A DNA stretch of 64,000 bases from Amphiura filiformis (taxonomy: Eukaryota; Echinodermata; Ophiuroidea; Amphilepidida; Amphiuridae), in NCBI RefSeq assembly GCF_039555335.1, contig NC_092637.1:1178001-1242000 (forward strand), in the 5' to 3' direction. Position 1 is the first letter of the stretch. Each line of letters starts with the position of its first letter. Positions 25,501 through 39,800 of the stretch are shown here, piece after piece. A model generated the notes under the pieces. It saw only the letters and a list, made by a program, of their open reading frames with translations, did not search any database and was not told the origin of the DNA. The position numbers were made by a program, and so were the translations under genes.

Positions 25501-28500
25501 CCTTCAAGTGGGAACCTTGCAGACTGTCAAATTACCACAACTATTTGCATCAAAGATGATGATACAACGAGTAAGTTGTGTTTGTTTTTATTTACCATGC
25601 AAGCATCAAAATTTTAAGTTTTCTTATCCAGCCTTAACGAAAACATCTAAACTGCAAATGCATTATTATAGACATGATGTTTCAAATGTAATTATTACTA
25701 CTGGTTACTCACACATTAATTTTTAATAAGATTGTTGTCTTTTGACGTTAACAGTAAAATGGATTCAAATAAACTCATTTTGAAAGTCTATAAAATAATC
25801 TTTATATCAGACGTTGACTTGTGATTTGTGTTAGACATGCACTTGGCTCAATAACACGGTTTTCAGTGGGAAAATGGCTAATTCCGGATAAAATTTTCAC
25901 ATATTCAACACTCTCACAGTTAAACGTAAGGTGAAACTATATGATTTATATGTTAAATGATAAAAAGAACTCAACCTGAGACTTTTCTTGTTTTAACGCA
26001 CTGAACAGTAAACACCTTGAAATGGCAGTGCGCCCTCGAAGCTGAAAGTTACACTGCAAAATTCAAGCGTTTAGATTATAAACACCTTTTTGTCATAGGT
26101 CATCTAGGGGTCATTTGAGGTCACTAGATTTGGGGTAAAAGGTCATCATTAATTTGGTCAACCGGTTGAGGAAATTAACCCATCTTTCTTAAGCCTATAT
26201 AATACCATGTTACTTAAATGCGAGTCACCTTTAAATTTTGCTTATTTTGCGTTACTTATATATATATATTGGCCAAGATGTATATTGGCCAGATGACCTT
26301 TTACCCCAAATCTAGTGACCTCAAATGACCCTAGATGAACTTTGACCCCAAACTGGATAGGGACACACATATGACCCCACTTGATTTGGGCTCAAAAGTC
26401 ATCTAGGGACTTATGAAACGTGTCACAGTATTTATTCTCTAAACATGTCACAGTGTTTAGTTTCTATAACAGTCAACACCATGTTTAGAAACTAAACACT
26501 ATAGCGTCTAGGTCAACTAAACACTATAGTGTTTAGTTCTAAACATGATGTTGACTGCTGTAAGAACTAAATATGTCGCAGCATTTAGAAACTAAACACT
26601 GTGACATGTTTAATTACCTGTAACACTTATTACAAACTGTGACATGTTTAGTTTCTACCGCAGTCAACACCATGTTTAGAAACTAAACACTATAAAGTTT
26701 AGTTGACCTGGACACTATAGTGTTAAACATGCTGTTCAACATATGACATGTTTAGGACAATGTGTTTGGCCAAGAAGTGTTTAGGATTTTCAATCACATA
26801 CCTAATCTTGAACATTGTTTAATGTGATTTCAACCAAAACATGATAGATTTTCATTCCTACACCATTTTTCGTAAAATATGATCATGTAATTAATGCACT
26901 GCCTAGTGCTACAATTGTCGAATACAAACATACGAAAACTTACATTTTCTTTGTCATTTTAATGATTAACCAAATTTCAGAAAACACATTACTTCCTTCA
27001 ACCATTTCAATGTTTTAACACATTTGTTTTCAGAATTTTTTCCATAAAACAGTGGTAAAAATTTGATACAATGCATCAAATATGAATGCCATTAAATAAG
27101 TAACACGATGCCACTATCTTTACAATTTATCTGACATAAATATGTTAAAATGTATAATTAAATATTCACAAACAAGCTCATGAAAATATCAGAATAGTCA
27201 CAATGTCAAGCAAAATGCAATACATGTACTTAATTCACAAAATTAACTTTAGGCCAGGTTACCCCAAATTTTCTCATTTTGCAGAATAAATGAAATAAGC
27301 TAAATCAGTTATATTAAACCTGTTAATTCTGAAACTATTTTTCAAATTACCTGGCCACGAAGTAAAAGAAAAATTTTAAAAGGAAAAGTATAATCTGACA
27401 AAACCGATTTTGTGAACAAATTGACATTTAGCAACAATTGGTTAAAACATTAATTATAGATGAAATGTCTTGCCAATTTACAGTTGACAGTTCCGAGATA
27501 AATGAAACAGCATCATAAGTTTTCAGTGATCTGATTGCGATAACTTTGTGCTTGGTGACTTGACCTTTGACTGTTTTTCTTGTACAAAATATTATAAAAT
27601 GGTCATTCAAGCCGATTGTAATGACCTTGGTTTGGGTTTGGTAATTAAGCTCAAACCATTGGGTTTCTAAACTATCATCGGTCGAGTCATCTCTAAATCT
27701 AAAGGCAATGTCATTTCTGATAAAAGCGCAAACCCCACCCCATTCTCTATCTCTGTCCTTTCTTATAACACAGTAGGCAACTATCATTATTTCACTATCA
27801 GTTACAGAATCATCAGGTCAAATTACGCTTGTAGATAATGACGGATGAGGATGCACATCACCACATTTCAGCATGAACAGGAATAGAGTTGTTGAAGAAT
27901 AAAATTGAAAAATTGAAGTGCGGGAAACACATCTTTTTCTGGTCATTGAGTTACTTGATGTGTATAGGGGAAATAAATATTGATGAAGATTCAACAGTAG
28001 AGTGTTCATATTTATGTAGATGTAACTGGGAACTAAAGCTTATCTAGGAGGGTGTTTGACTCAAGTTTGTTGTTAAAACATCATCACAACTAGCAGATAT
28101 TTGAACAAAAGTTTAAGCAAAAAAGACACCATTATTAATGCCAACTGCCATTTCAGATTTCATCACCGGGGGACTAGGGTAGATGAATAATAGTCATTCA
28201 TAACCTCATTAATAAACGCGATGCGTGCGATCCAATCATATTTTATTATTTGTGAAAACGCGAACGCAAATCGAGGTCATTAATATCTCACAATTGACCG
28301 CAAAATGCGTAATTGTTCCAATGTCGCACACAATTGACTTCTGCGTGCGCCGTATTGTGCGTCCAACGAACTGCGCGCGCGCTGGCTGCCGTATTTGGAT
28401 TGCGCGCTACCATATTTGCACAGATTCTGATACGCACTTTTGTTATTGGTCGTTTTGTTTTAGCCTGATCGATTTTGGGAAAGGGAAGATGTAAAAACTT

Positions 28501-31103
28501 TTGAGGAAAATTTTGTGTTATTTTGTAAAGTTAAAAGATCAAAGTGACGGTTATGAATGAGGTTAATAACTTTGCATCGGTTATATGTCGGGCATTGTGA
28601 AAAATCTAAATATTTTGCTTTGGACCTCGGAATATCCTCGGGGCTGCGCCCCTCGGGATATTCCTCGGTTCCAAAGGCAAAATGTTTAGATTTTTCAAAT
28701 GCCCTCCAAATAACCGATGCGCAGTTATTAACCTCTAAGTAGTTGATGGTAGCTTCCTTGACTTGGCACTGTATCTGCGTGTTTACCCTGAGCGCTCTGT
28801 ATTTTTACTCGGTATTACCTGGTAACCCACAATCCATTTCAGGTAACATTCCAACCACCACGTTTCTACAGGTGCTTAAAATAAGGGTTATGGTGTGTAC
28901 CGGAAGTACTGAAAGTATTTTCCTGACCCCAAGCTGCTTTTAAGGTCACGATGTGATACATAAAATCAATATAAAAGAAGTTCAACACCCAGCAACCGTT
29001 AACCGTTGTGTTTCCACTGGTAGAAATACCGGGTGTCACATCACATGCTCTACCTCATGAGGTGGATCACGGTTGCACCGCATCACTCTGAACCTATCTG
29101 TTTCCACTGGGCACATTAACCGGTAACACTCTAAACTAAACCACATTACCCGCCAACCGTTCCCCAGTAGAAAAATTAGACTACGTACGTGTACATGTAG
29201 CCCAGGCTATCAAGACAAGGTCACATAATTCATCCGGCTGGTCTTTAAGCTTATTGAAGAAAAGTCTTGCCATGCAGAACATGTTTATTTACAGTTACCT
29301 TAGCAGCAATTCACCTAATAGCATTCACTAGCAAAATAGTTATTCACCTATGAGCTACAACTGGAACAACTTCCTTCTTAAATATGTATTTTCAGGGTAG
29401 ATTTTTCCCGGTGATGTAGAAACACGTGTTCTGTTTCTAAACACGTCACATTCTCGGGCACATGTCACGTGTTTAGTTTATAAACGCGTCACACATCATC
29501 TATTTTAAAACACTATGCTTAGCATATCAACCTTTATTTATGTGTTTACCAGTTAAACACTTAGTTTCCCAGATAAACACTGTGTTTAGATTCTAAACAC
29601 GTCACATGTCACATATTTAGTTTCTAAACGCGTCACACGTCACCGATTTTTATAGTGTACAATGTGGTTGGGCGAATATTTACTAAAAACCGATGCCGTG
29701 CGGATGATTTTTGGCAATATTACAACAAAAATGTCATATAATGAGAGAAAATATACCATTTGAAGCTTCAAAACCCAAAACTTTTTGGCTATTATAACTT
29801 GGTCAATTCCAGTGATTTTAAAGCATTCGTTTCAGATGTCATGCAAACAAATAGTTACTCGCCGTATTTGCATGCATCGCTCAGGCCTATTAGTGGTGTA
29901 TAGCCTAGTGCTTATTCATATCAACTGGGTTTATGTCCTCTTTCTTTAGTTTTTAAAATTGTTATTCCGGGTGCACAAATTTTGGAAAGCTGATTTGTTT
30001 AGTGTGAGATATGCGCAAGAAAGAAATTGATGGCTTTTGAACTTCACTCACCAAAATCAAATGCTATTAGCTAGCAATATGCAGTGCTCCATATTAATGG
30101 TGGCACACAAGACATGATTTGGATGTATTTCTGTGTTAAGTTCACAGTTACACCCACTTGGCACCACCTGGGGTCTACTAGTATTATATTGTAAGCTAAT
30201 TATATAATGTCAATTTTTGGCAACACATGTACAACAGAGGTCCTATTGAAATTTGACCAAGCTGTATTACATTTCAAAACTAGACCTACATTTGTACATT
30301 ATATGCAGTTAAGTTATATAATTACATGGCAAAGGATATGAGAATCTGAGTCCAACAAAAATAAGACCCGAGTCCGGTGGACTCAGTCAGAGTCCATGCC
30401 AGGGGAAGGGGTTGTTGGGGGTCATTCAACTTTCATGTGACAGGTATCTGCCTACTGGCATTGCTGTATAAAATGATGCTCTAAAAAGGGGTCACTGGGT
30501 ATAACAAAATGAAAAAGGAGTAATTTATTAATGTATAACATTTTGAAAAAATGGGTCATTGGGTAAAACAATCCAAAAATAGAGAATAATTCTAGATTTT
30601 GCTTCTAATTTGCCAAATCTACAATACAAATTGGTTGAAATAGTTTTGAACCATATTTCATAACATACTGCCATTTTCGTTAGGGCCTATAGAGAATTAG
30701 GAATAATCACAGTACAGTAATGCTGTAGTCAGAGTTAGACTCATCTCTGTTCTTTTACAATGAAAAGAGACAGCTACACCACCCCACACCGCTCCCCCTA
30801 TACACATCCACTATCAAACCCCACCCCACACATGTGTCATTTCCATACCCTAGTTTACTACCATGGTCACACTACAAAGACTCGGTCGCCCAAACCACCA
30901 TGACAGTAACTTGAACAGGTATTAAACTCTGAAGGTATAAACTACATGTATCACGTGTCAGCAGTCATGTGGGGGTATTTGTGGGGGTGTGTGTGTGACA
31001 CACTACACATAACTCACATTTGTACCCAGGGCAGGAACTAGAGAAGTGTCACTAGGCTGCATGTGTCAGCATACATGTACACGAAGAGCAATGTATTCAG
31101 ATA

Positions 31104-31148
<45 letters not shown>

Positions 31149-34100
31149 AATATTAATAATTACTTAAAGAAATTAATTCTAAACATCTTGACAAAATGTG
31201 CAGTGACTGCAGTGAGTAGTGAACACACACAAACCACAGACACCCTAGCCCTAGGATGGGGGTGTACATGTCTGTGTGCATGTTTTCGCATCTCATTCAT
31301 TTTACACCAAAAGGGTCTATGTACTGCACCCAGTATCAACATGTATACGGTATGAGAAGTTGATGCATATTTACAATTTAAGAGACTGAAAATTAATAAA
31401 TCAGCTTGATAGTTTGATAAATGAAGAAATTTAAAAAAAATTATATATTCTGTATGATTTGATTTAAATTACAACCTCTTTCCGACAAAAGAAATTTTGA
31501 AGTCAGTGATTTAAATTAAAAAACAAAATAATTCATTAAAAGTACCATTTCATCCAACCCTAAATTGTAAATCAATTTACAGCCATTTTAGCCTAATTAC
31601 ATAAAACTAATGAATTTTGACCCCAAGTTTCCAAACCTGCCACTTGAAAGATTGTTCTTGGTGCAAAAAATTGTAACTTGAATCACTCAATCTAATGGAT
31701 AATATCACTGTTGGTTTGTTCGGGGGACCTGTAGTATTGAAGTACATGTACTAGCTGGAGCACAGGGTGGCAGTTTGAACCAAAAACTGTGTACATGCAT
31801 GTGAAACAAATAATATTGTAAAAAAAACAAGTTTTGAAGTTAAAATACCCTGTGGGGTTCTACCTGCAGTAGCGTAGCCAGCAAGGGGGGGTGAGGTGCA
31901 GAGTGCCCCCATGACAAAAAATGAAAGAGAAAATCAGGAGGGCAAAGGAAAAGAAAAGGGGCAAGGGGAGCCCCTTTTCTACCAAAAATCAGCCCAATCA
32001 TGGGCCAAAATAGTGTAAAATGCAAAATCTTTGCCTCTATGTGTGCACATTGTAAAGATAAAGCCATTTCTATCCTGATAATGGCCCAAAATAGTGCAAA
32101 ATACCAAATTTTCTGCACGATACGCGCGCACATCGTCCCAATAAAGCCTTTTTGAAGCTCGAAGACATACAGTCTGTATGTATTGTATGATACAACTGTA
32201 ATTTTTTTCGTCTGTGCCCCCGAAATTTTATTTTGCCCTCCCCTGACCAAAAAAGCTGGCTACGCCCCTGTCTACCTGCTTGAAGGTATATGAGGATGTG
32301 CCATGATTTTTGGATCCTTTTGGTATATTGGTGGGTGGATATTCAGTAGAGACCAATATTTGGGGAAAGTGCCCAATTACTGCAATTAGGGTAAATTTAG
32401 GTGCTTTTTGTGAAAAATTGATAGCCGGGTGGCAAAAATAGCAAGAAGTAAAGGCAAAATTTGTCAGCCTGGTATGTGGCAGTGACATAATGCGTTGAGG
32501 CAGCTGATCCGACATGCGCACATCTATTGCGTGTCATTACAGGTTTGTACGTCAGCACTTTAAGCGTCCACTAGCTACTCTGCCTAATGAAATGCACACT
32601 GACATCACTGCTACATTGTGAATTTGGTTGGTGGGGGGGGTCATATGATTTTCATGTAGCTCGGAGGGGGGGGGTCATGTGGTTTTTATTGCCGGAGAAG
32701 GGGGGGTCATATAGTTTTCGGCAGTGACTTTCTGTCTGCTCCCGGCCCCCTCCGGTAGAAATAATGAACGGTCCCTAAAGGCATATAATATAAAAATCAG
32801 AAAAGTAAAAAGAGCAGCCAAAAACAGACCAGACACCCATATTAAAAATATAAAAATATTAGATTGATAAAAATGGTGGTCAAATCCATGAAGGCGCTTG
32901 TTTTGAATGAAAAATATTGAAAGATGAAACAATGGCCAGTTTTGAAAGATTGTCCCTGAATATTTTGAAGGATGTCGGGTTATTGCAGAGTTTCAAGATT
33001 TCTTTTAAACGATGAATATTGTCTGGTGTAATGTATCCTCTTGAACCTACTTCCAGAGTCTTCAATGTCAGCGAACAGGGGGGGCATATTTATTGCACTT
33101 TCGAACATGAGCTTTAGCAACGTTGAATTCTAAAGGGACAGTCAATGATGACTAATTTTTCAATGTTTTTTCAAAAAAGACAAATGTCAGGAACCAGGTT
33201 TGTAGTTGAACATTCAAAAGGAATTGTTGTGGGGAAAGGAATGTTAGTTGCTCTGGTTACCAAGTCGGACAAACTTTGGGGAGGATTAACGTCATTAATA
33301 AAACCCAATTTGATGGTGTTGACAATATAATTGAGAATGTTGTTGTGTGAACCGACCTTGTTCAAGTGAAGTTTTGCAATGGTTAAGCACGTGGTGGAGG
33401 GTCTCACGGTTCCCACAAGCTCTGCATGCTTTGCCCCATCGTTTAAGATTGGTCTTATTATTCATTGTGTCACCAAGGGCATTGACCAAAAATTTCAGGA
33501 CACCGTTAGGGAGATTGTATATAATGCTCTTCCAATGGTGACATGTTGTTTCTAGAGCAAGATGATCGAAAAATCGCCCTTGAACAAGAAGGGTTTTAAC
33601 ACGCGAGTGCCACATATGTTGAACTTGATCCTTCAATTAGGTGTTAGCATTTTTTTTAATATATAGTTTTGAGAGGAGTGTCACCAGATTTATTTACAAT
33701 TTTAAAACCGATTCACTTTCATGAGTTATAGATTTTTTCCTGGTCCAGGATTGTTCCCCTAGAAGTTGAATATCGGTCTTGAAATGTTCTTTCAATTGAT
33801 TGTGTGCTGAAATGCGGGCGAAACACGAGAAAATTGTGACTTTCAGCGCTTGCAGTGTCGCACAATCGACGTAATAGAGGTTATCCACGTTACTGATGTG
33901 ACTTTTAACAAAAGGCGCTGGTTCCCGTAGTATTCCTCATTCAAACCAATTCAATGCACAACCTCAGAGTTACCTGCATTACTTTGGAGGGCTATTTTGA
34001 AACAGTCATGGTTGCACATGCAGGTACTTCTTCTGAAATTCCTAAACAAGGTATAGCAGTCGCTGATAGGATATGCAGCTTATAGAACACGGATAACTTC

Positions 34101-36818
34101 TATTGGTCAATTTGGCGCCCCCGGCACGTTGCCCCCCCCCACGCCACTGTAATATATATTTATAATATTTACTTGTTTGTTTCTTTGTTTATGTGTGTGC
34201 GAGGATATAGGGTCATGGGATGTGTCCTGACTTATGTTAAAATATACTTATCCAAACAACTCAATTTGTTTTTTTGCTGGTTGCCTGAACCAAAACTAGA
34301 TTTTGTTTGCAAAATAAGTATTTAAAAATACTTTGTTTAACATTAAGGGTTAATTTTGATTGATAATGCAAATTGAAAAAAAATTCTAATATAAATCTAC
34401 ACATAATTTAATGTTATTAATTTCATTTTGCTTGTTGCAGACAATTACTACGTATATATATCAAAAGAATATTTTGAAACAAAAAGGTTATGAATGGGTT
34501 ACATGTTACAGAAAACTATTTTTTTTTGTTTAATCAATGGATCCAAATATTTCAAATGGCAATTTGAAATTCTTATATATGGGCCTGGCCTGAGGCTAAG
34601 TCGTGGGGAGCTGGGCTGCCGCAGTGCTTCTTTACCCCCCCCCCCCTCACAAAAATCCACAGAGGTCAAGTTCTTCTTTTTGTTACTTTTTCCAATAAAA
34701 ATGTCCAAAAGTGGGAGAAAAACATTGACAAAAGGTCCACTTAAGTTTTTGGTGCATTCAAAAGGGACAAAAGTTGCAATTTGTAAAGGGTTTTGGGTCC
34801 ACAAATCTGCCCAAATATAGTTGTATTTAAAAAAAGGTCCACTTATTGCGGCCCTGATTTGGTAAAATGATCTAACTTGAAATTAAAATCGTTGTTTCGA
34901 GAAAAAGAGCTTTAAAGTTTGAACACTTGACATTTTTCTTTTTGAATAAAATAAATTATTAAACAGATCTAATGTCTTAGAAAATATAAAAATCTCATTA
35001 TTTGGTGGCATGGTGGTGATTTTAGGATGTCACCAATGGAAAGAGCACCCTCACATTACCCATGATATGGATTTATCTCAAAATATCCAAATTTCAAGTT
35101 AGATCGTTTTACCAAATCAGGGCCGAATTTGGATGAACTGCACCTAAAACCCAATTTGAATATGCCTGCAAATAAGTTTATAGGCCACCATAGGCCTAAA
35201 CTCATATATACCAAGATTACACAAAACATGAAAACGTGCGAACGACACTTTGCACGAACAACAACAATACTAAATTAACATTAACAATTTTCATTAAAAT
35301 CATGCTCAATTACTCATACTTTCATGTGGTAATTTGCTAAACATTAATTTCAAAATGTTAAATAATTTACACAACTGGTTTTTTCTAATGACTTTCCTTG
35401 ACTCTCAGGATTTTAGACGTACATGTATTTCTCAGAGTATTAATAGTTATCATTCAGTAGACACGAATAACGACATTTCATTGGTTAATAGCCAAATAAT
35501 ACACTACGCAAAAAAAGTTTCTTTATGGTTAGGAAATTTACCCACTATTAAAATCTAGCGACTAATTTTGTACGTTTGCTAAATAATCACATGCGGGTGA
35601 TTGTCCTGCGCATTTTGACACCTCAATCACTACTCTACGACACTCCTGCGAAAAGATATGAATGTTTAAGTAACGCGAGGTCGAAAAATGAAAATTGCAA
35701 AAAGGCCTATTCAAGTTTTCATCATAAAAGAACACAAAAAACAACAAACATGCAGATATCATTTTTTGTTTAATTGCTGAGCACATTTCAGGCATCATAC
35801 TGCCGCTTCCAACTTCACTTGCGATTAATCTCTTTCTTTACCAGTCTTTCAATACTTTGTGTGTCCACCGTTGGCTTCCCTTACAGCAGCCACGCGGCGT
35901 CTCATGCTCCTAATGAGGCGTTGAATTTTACCATGCTCAACCCCGCTCCACTCGTTGATAACGATGCGACGCAATCCCACCAGAGTTGTTGGTATCTGGT
36001 TTTATCTTCTTGTTGACTCGTTTCTTGTGCTGATCCCAAAGGTTCTCCAAGGGGTTAAGATGAGGGCTTCTGGAGGGCGATTCAAGTGTCTCAATTCCTT
36101 CTGCTTCCATTGAATGCAGCTGTAATCATGACCTGTTTTGAATCCCTTTTCCAAATCCATCTCTCAAAACGTAAATGTCTTTGTACCCACTCACCTTTGT
36201 CTTTGATCATTCATCTGCACAATAAGCAAATGATTATCCAACATGCATCAATGAAAATGCTTTAAATTAAAATTGAAAAGGCGAGAATAATGAAACCGTC
36301 TTGGATCAGTGAATCAGCTCTAAAACCATTGAATAGGCTTCTTTGCAATTTTCATTTTTCGACCTCGTGTTACTTAAACATTCATATCTTTTCTCAGGAG
36401 TGTCGTAGGGTATTGATTGAGGTGTCAAAATGCGCAGGACAATCGCTAGATTTTAATAGTGGGTAAATTTCCTAACCATAAAGAAACTTTTTTTGCGTAG
36501 TTTATAATTTCGTATTGTTCAACGTTCATAAATTACCGTACAATATATAGCCGTATTATTCAGCTCTTAATCAGTACCGGCAATTAACGGGCCTGCATAC
36601 TCGCGTTGTATTGTACACTGTGCTGATCGCGTATGCGGTAGAGACGGTAATTACGCGCTACCTCGCGTCGCGTGCTAAGTGCGAGTCACGCGTTGGCAAT
36701 GGCGCGCTGTATTACATGGTTTGGCGTAGTTGCATGACAGAAAACTTGAAAGCATACTTGGAAGAGTTTGGAGTAGGCCTATAACTTGATCATTTTATGA
36801 TTGTGGTATTATTTAATT

Positions 36819-36894
<76 letters not shown>

Positions 36895-39800
36895 TTTGTT
36901 TATTTATTTGTGTTAAATTCATGTCTACTGAATGATAAATTCGTTACCCCCTGTCTGTTCATATGCAATACGAAAAAGTTTATTTTAAATTTCCTATTTA
37001 TATATATGTCTACTGTGTCACAGTAGTACAGCAGGTTATGCCTAGTAGAGCTAAAGATAGTTTCAAACTTACCACTCCACTCCACTAAGGTCAAATAGGG
37101 CGAGCTAGGGGCAGAGGTTAATGGCATTGGCAGAATTCTTGCACTGCTATTGAGGTGCACTGGTATATTTAGAGTCTCAATAATTATTTAACACATTCTA
37201 TTGTTTTGAAAACCCCATAAATAGCAGTGAATCAGGTGTTAAAAATATATGCCTTCTCTGTGTTTAATGTATTAAAATTATTTACATGAAAAAAAAGACT
37301 ATAAAATAATCTAAAAATGCAACAATGTGGCAAAATCAATCACATTCACTTTCTAATAAACAGCCATGAAGATCTGTGTAAAGGTTGTGTTATTCATATA
37401 TTAGTTAGTTTAAATTCGGTAGAACTCAATATACTACATGTAGCTCTAATATGTGTATAAAATAATGAACAGTAAATTTCTGCTTAAGGAAATGTTATGC
37501 CAATTTGAAGTTGAATATAAAATGATAAACTATGAGTTTCTTATTTGCAAATGCGTTTGACTTGCATGATAATATTTATAAACAGTAGGCCTAAAATAAT
37601 CCTTTTTATTTATTGCACTCCATCAATTGCACAAATAATACATCTTATAGTTTCCATCTTGTAGTGAAACATATTTTAAAACAAATGTTTTAAAATGTTA
37701 CATGTCTTTGGGTTTTCGCGATTTCCTATGTAAAAAGTGATTTTCATGGATGCCATCTTTGGGTAGTTGGGATTTCCCAGAGTAATCCCAGCAAACAATG
37801 GTAAATTCCCATGGAAAAAAGAAACTGATCTTGATTATGTCATCTTTGGTCTTTGGAAATCCCACTATTATATTATGAGAACCTGGGAAATCCCACATGG
37901 TTTTGAGAATTCACCCATTGGAAATCCCAATTTATAAATTATTTTTAACCATGTCATCTTTGGGGGGAGTGTGGATAATATCTGGAATAGCCCATCCTAT
38001 TGTAATATATTTTCCGTTTGTTGTAAGCAAGTAAAAATGAAACAAGGATACAGGACAGCGGAGACGGAGAAATTATGTACATATATCCACAAAGAACACA
38101 TAAGTAGACCAAATTGAAGTTACCATAGAAAACGAGTGACGATCTCAATGACAAACTAAAAACCGCGCGCAACAGTTACCCTGAGCTTTCCTTATTTCAT
38201 CATAATATCCGCAGCTTGAAGAAACACTCTAACGACATAACTTACAATTATCTTTCCGCTATCGATCACAAATTTCACATTTATGGCTTTTCTGAATCCT
38301 GGTTCAGGTCTGATGATGATTCTAATTTAGTTGACGTCGGTGAAGGATATAGTGTTATAAACTCTATTCGTCATGGCCGTAACGGCGGCGGGGCATCCCT
38401 TTTTATTGATCCCGATATTAACTATACAATTAGACCTGACCTCAACATCGACTGCCCAGATTGCTACTCTGTTTTCATTGAGATAAACAACTCCAAAACC
38501 CTTCTCTCGAAAGAAACACAATCGTTGGCATTATCTATCGTCCTGATGCGGTCATCCTGGACTCTTTTTATACCGAGCTTTCATGCGTTCTTGATACAGT
38601 TAATAATGAAAGCAAGCCCTGTTACATCATGGGAGATTACAATATTGACTTGCTTAAATTTGAAACCAAATCTTATGTCAGCGATTTCATTAATCTGATT
38701 TTCTCACATGGCTTTTTTTCAACCATTGATAGGCCTAGTTACCGATATCTCGGACCATTTTCCAATCTTTTCATTAAAAAATCGCAATATCAATTCTAGT
38801 AACGCAACACGGCCCAGCTCAGATTTCCAAACGAGGCAAACGCGTCAATTAAAACCCAATAACATCAAGGGATTCCTCCACGGTCTGTCGCTTACCAACT
38901 GGGATAGTGTCTACAAGGATGACAATGAATTCCACGACAGGTTATCTCAAATATATAACATCCACTGCCCTATCAAATCAATAAAGCAATCTAAACGTAA
39001 AACACCTAAGAAACCCTGGATAACCATAGGACTAATTAATTCAATAATCACTAAAGATAAACTTTTCAGGAAATACCGATCAAATCCTAGCCACGACAAT
39101 AAACTTAAATATACTAAATACCGTAATACACTCAATTAGCTCCTTAGAGTCTCCAAAAAAATCATATCACTGCTGAGCTCGATGCCCACAAAAACAACAT
39201 GAAGAAGACGTGGCAAACCCTTAACCACATTCTTGGCAGGAATAAATCCTCCAAGCCACCTTCTCATTTCATTGACAGTGATGGTTCAGAAATCAAAGAC
39301 CCTGTCCAAATTGGGAATAAACTCAATGACTTCTTCACCAACATTGGTCCGTCCCTTGCTGCAAAAATACCTCCGCCCAATATCACCAAATTCAGCAATC
39401 CAAATTCACTAAATCACAGTATCTTCCTATCCCCCACCACGGAAGAGGAAGTGCTAGATATTTCTTCATCTCTCAAATCTAGCACCAGTTGTGGCGTTGA
39501 CGGTATAAGTTCAAACCTCCTCAAACAAATCATGCCTAAAATTGTCGGTCCTATTGTTCATATTTTCAATAACTCCATATCCACTGGCATTGTTCCATCA
39601 ATTTTTAAAACTGCCAAAGTAATCCCTATTTTTAAATCCGGCGACAAATATTTATTTAATAACTACGGGCCAATCTCCATTCTACCTGCGTTGTCAACAA
39701 TTCTTGACAAATTGATTTACAAAAGGATCATTAACTTTGTCGAAAAACATGACATTCTTACCAGTGACCAATTTGGTTTTAGGCCAACACTTTCAACCTA

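Larger units (their letters stand above)
15655..25570 (+). repeat. Array 1: tandem segmental duplication of Calx-beta exon pairs (units 4-12)
   Basis: Starts of successive first exons are spaced 1065, 1038, 1134, 1038, 1135, 1037, 1957 and 1061 bp apart. The 1957 falls to about 1035 once the 922-bp insertion is removed. Introns are as well conserved as exons through unit 11, so the copies are young or homogenised. Units 1-3 upstream share older, diverged intron sequence with one another. Confidence 0.92.
25858..29905. repeat. 4.05-kb block inserted in the intron after unit 12
   Basis: Left of it, sequence matches the array 1 intron up to GACATGCACTTGGCT. Right of it, the match resumes at TGCTTATTCATATCAAC and runs to about 30085. 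The block contains a LINE fragment, two palindromic elements and GTTTAG-rich repeats, so it grew by several insertions. Confidence 0.65.

Noticed and set aside
15655-25570. CRISPR-like regular repeat
   Set aside because: The period is about 1 kb, units contain exons with splice sites, and the DNA is eukaryotic.
35576-36016. Open frames inside the Tc1/mariner copy on the + strand
   Set aside because: The transposase reads on the reverse strand; these + frames are shadows.
36590-36720. CpG-dense patch (also near 13440, 28340, 43170 and 56890) as a promoter CpG island
   Set aside because: Patches are only about 100 bp, contain repeated GCGTA and GCGCG phrases, and do not sit next to any gene start; more likely dispersed repeats.
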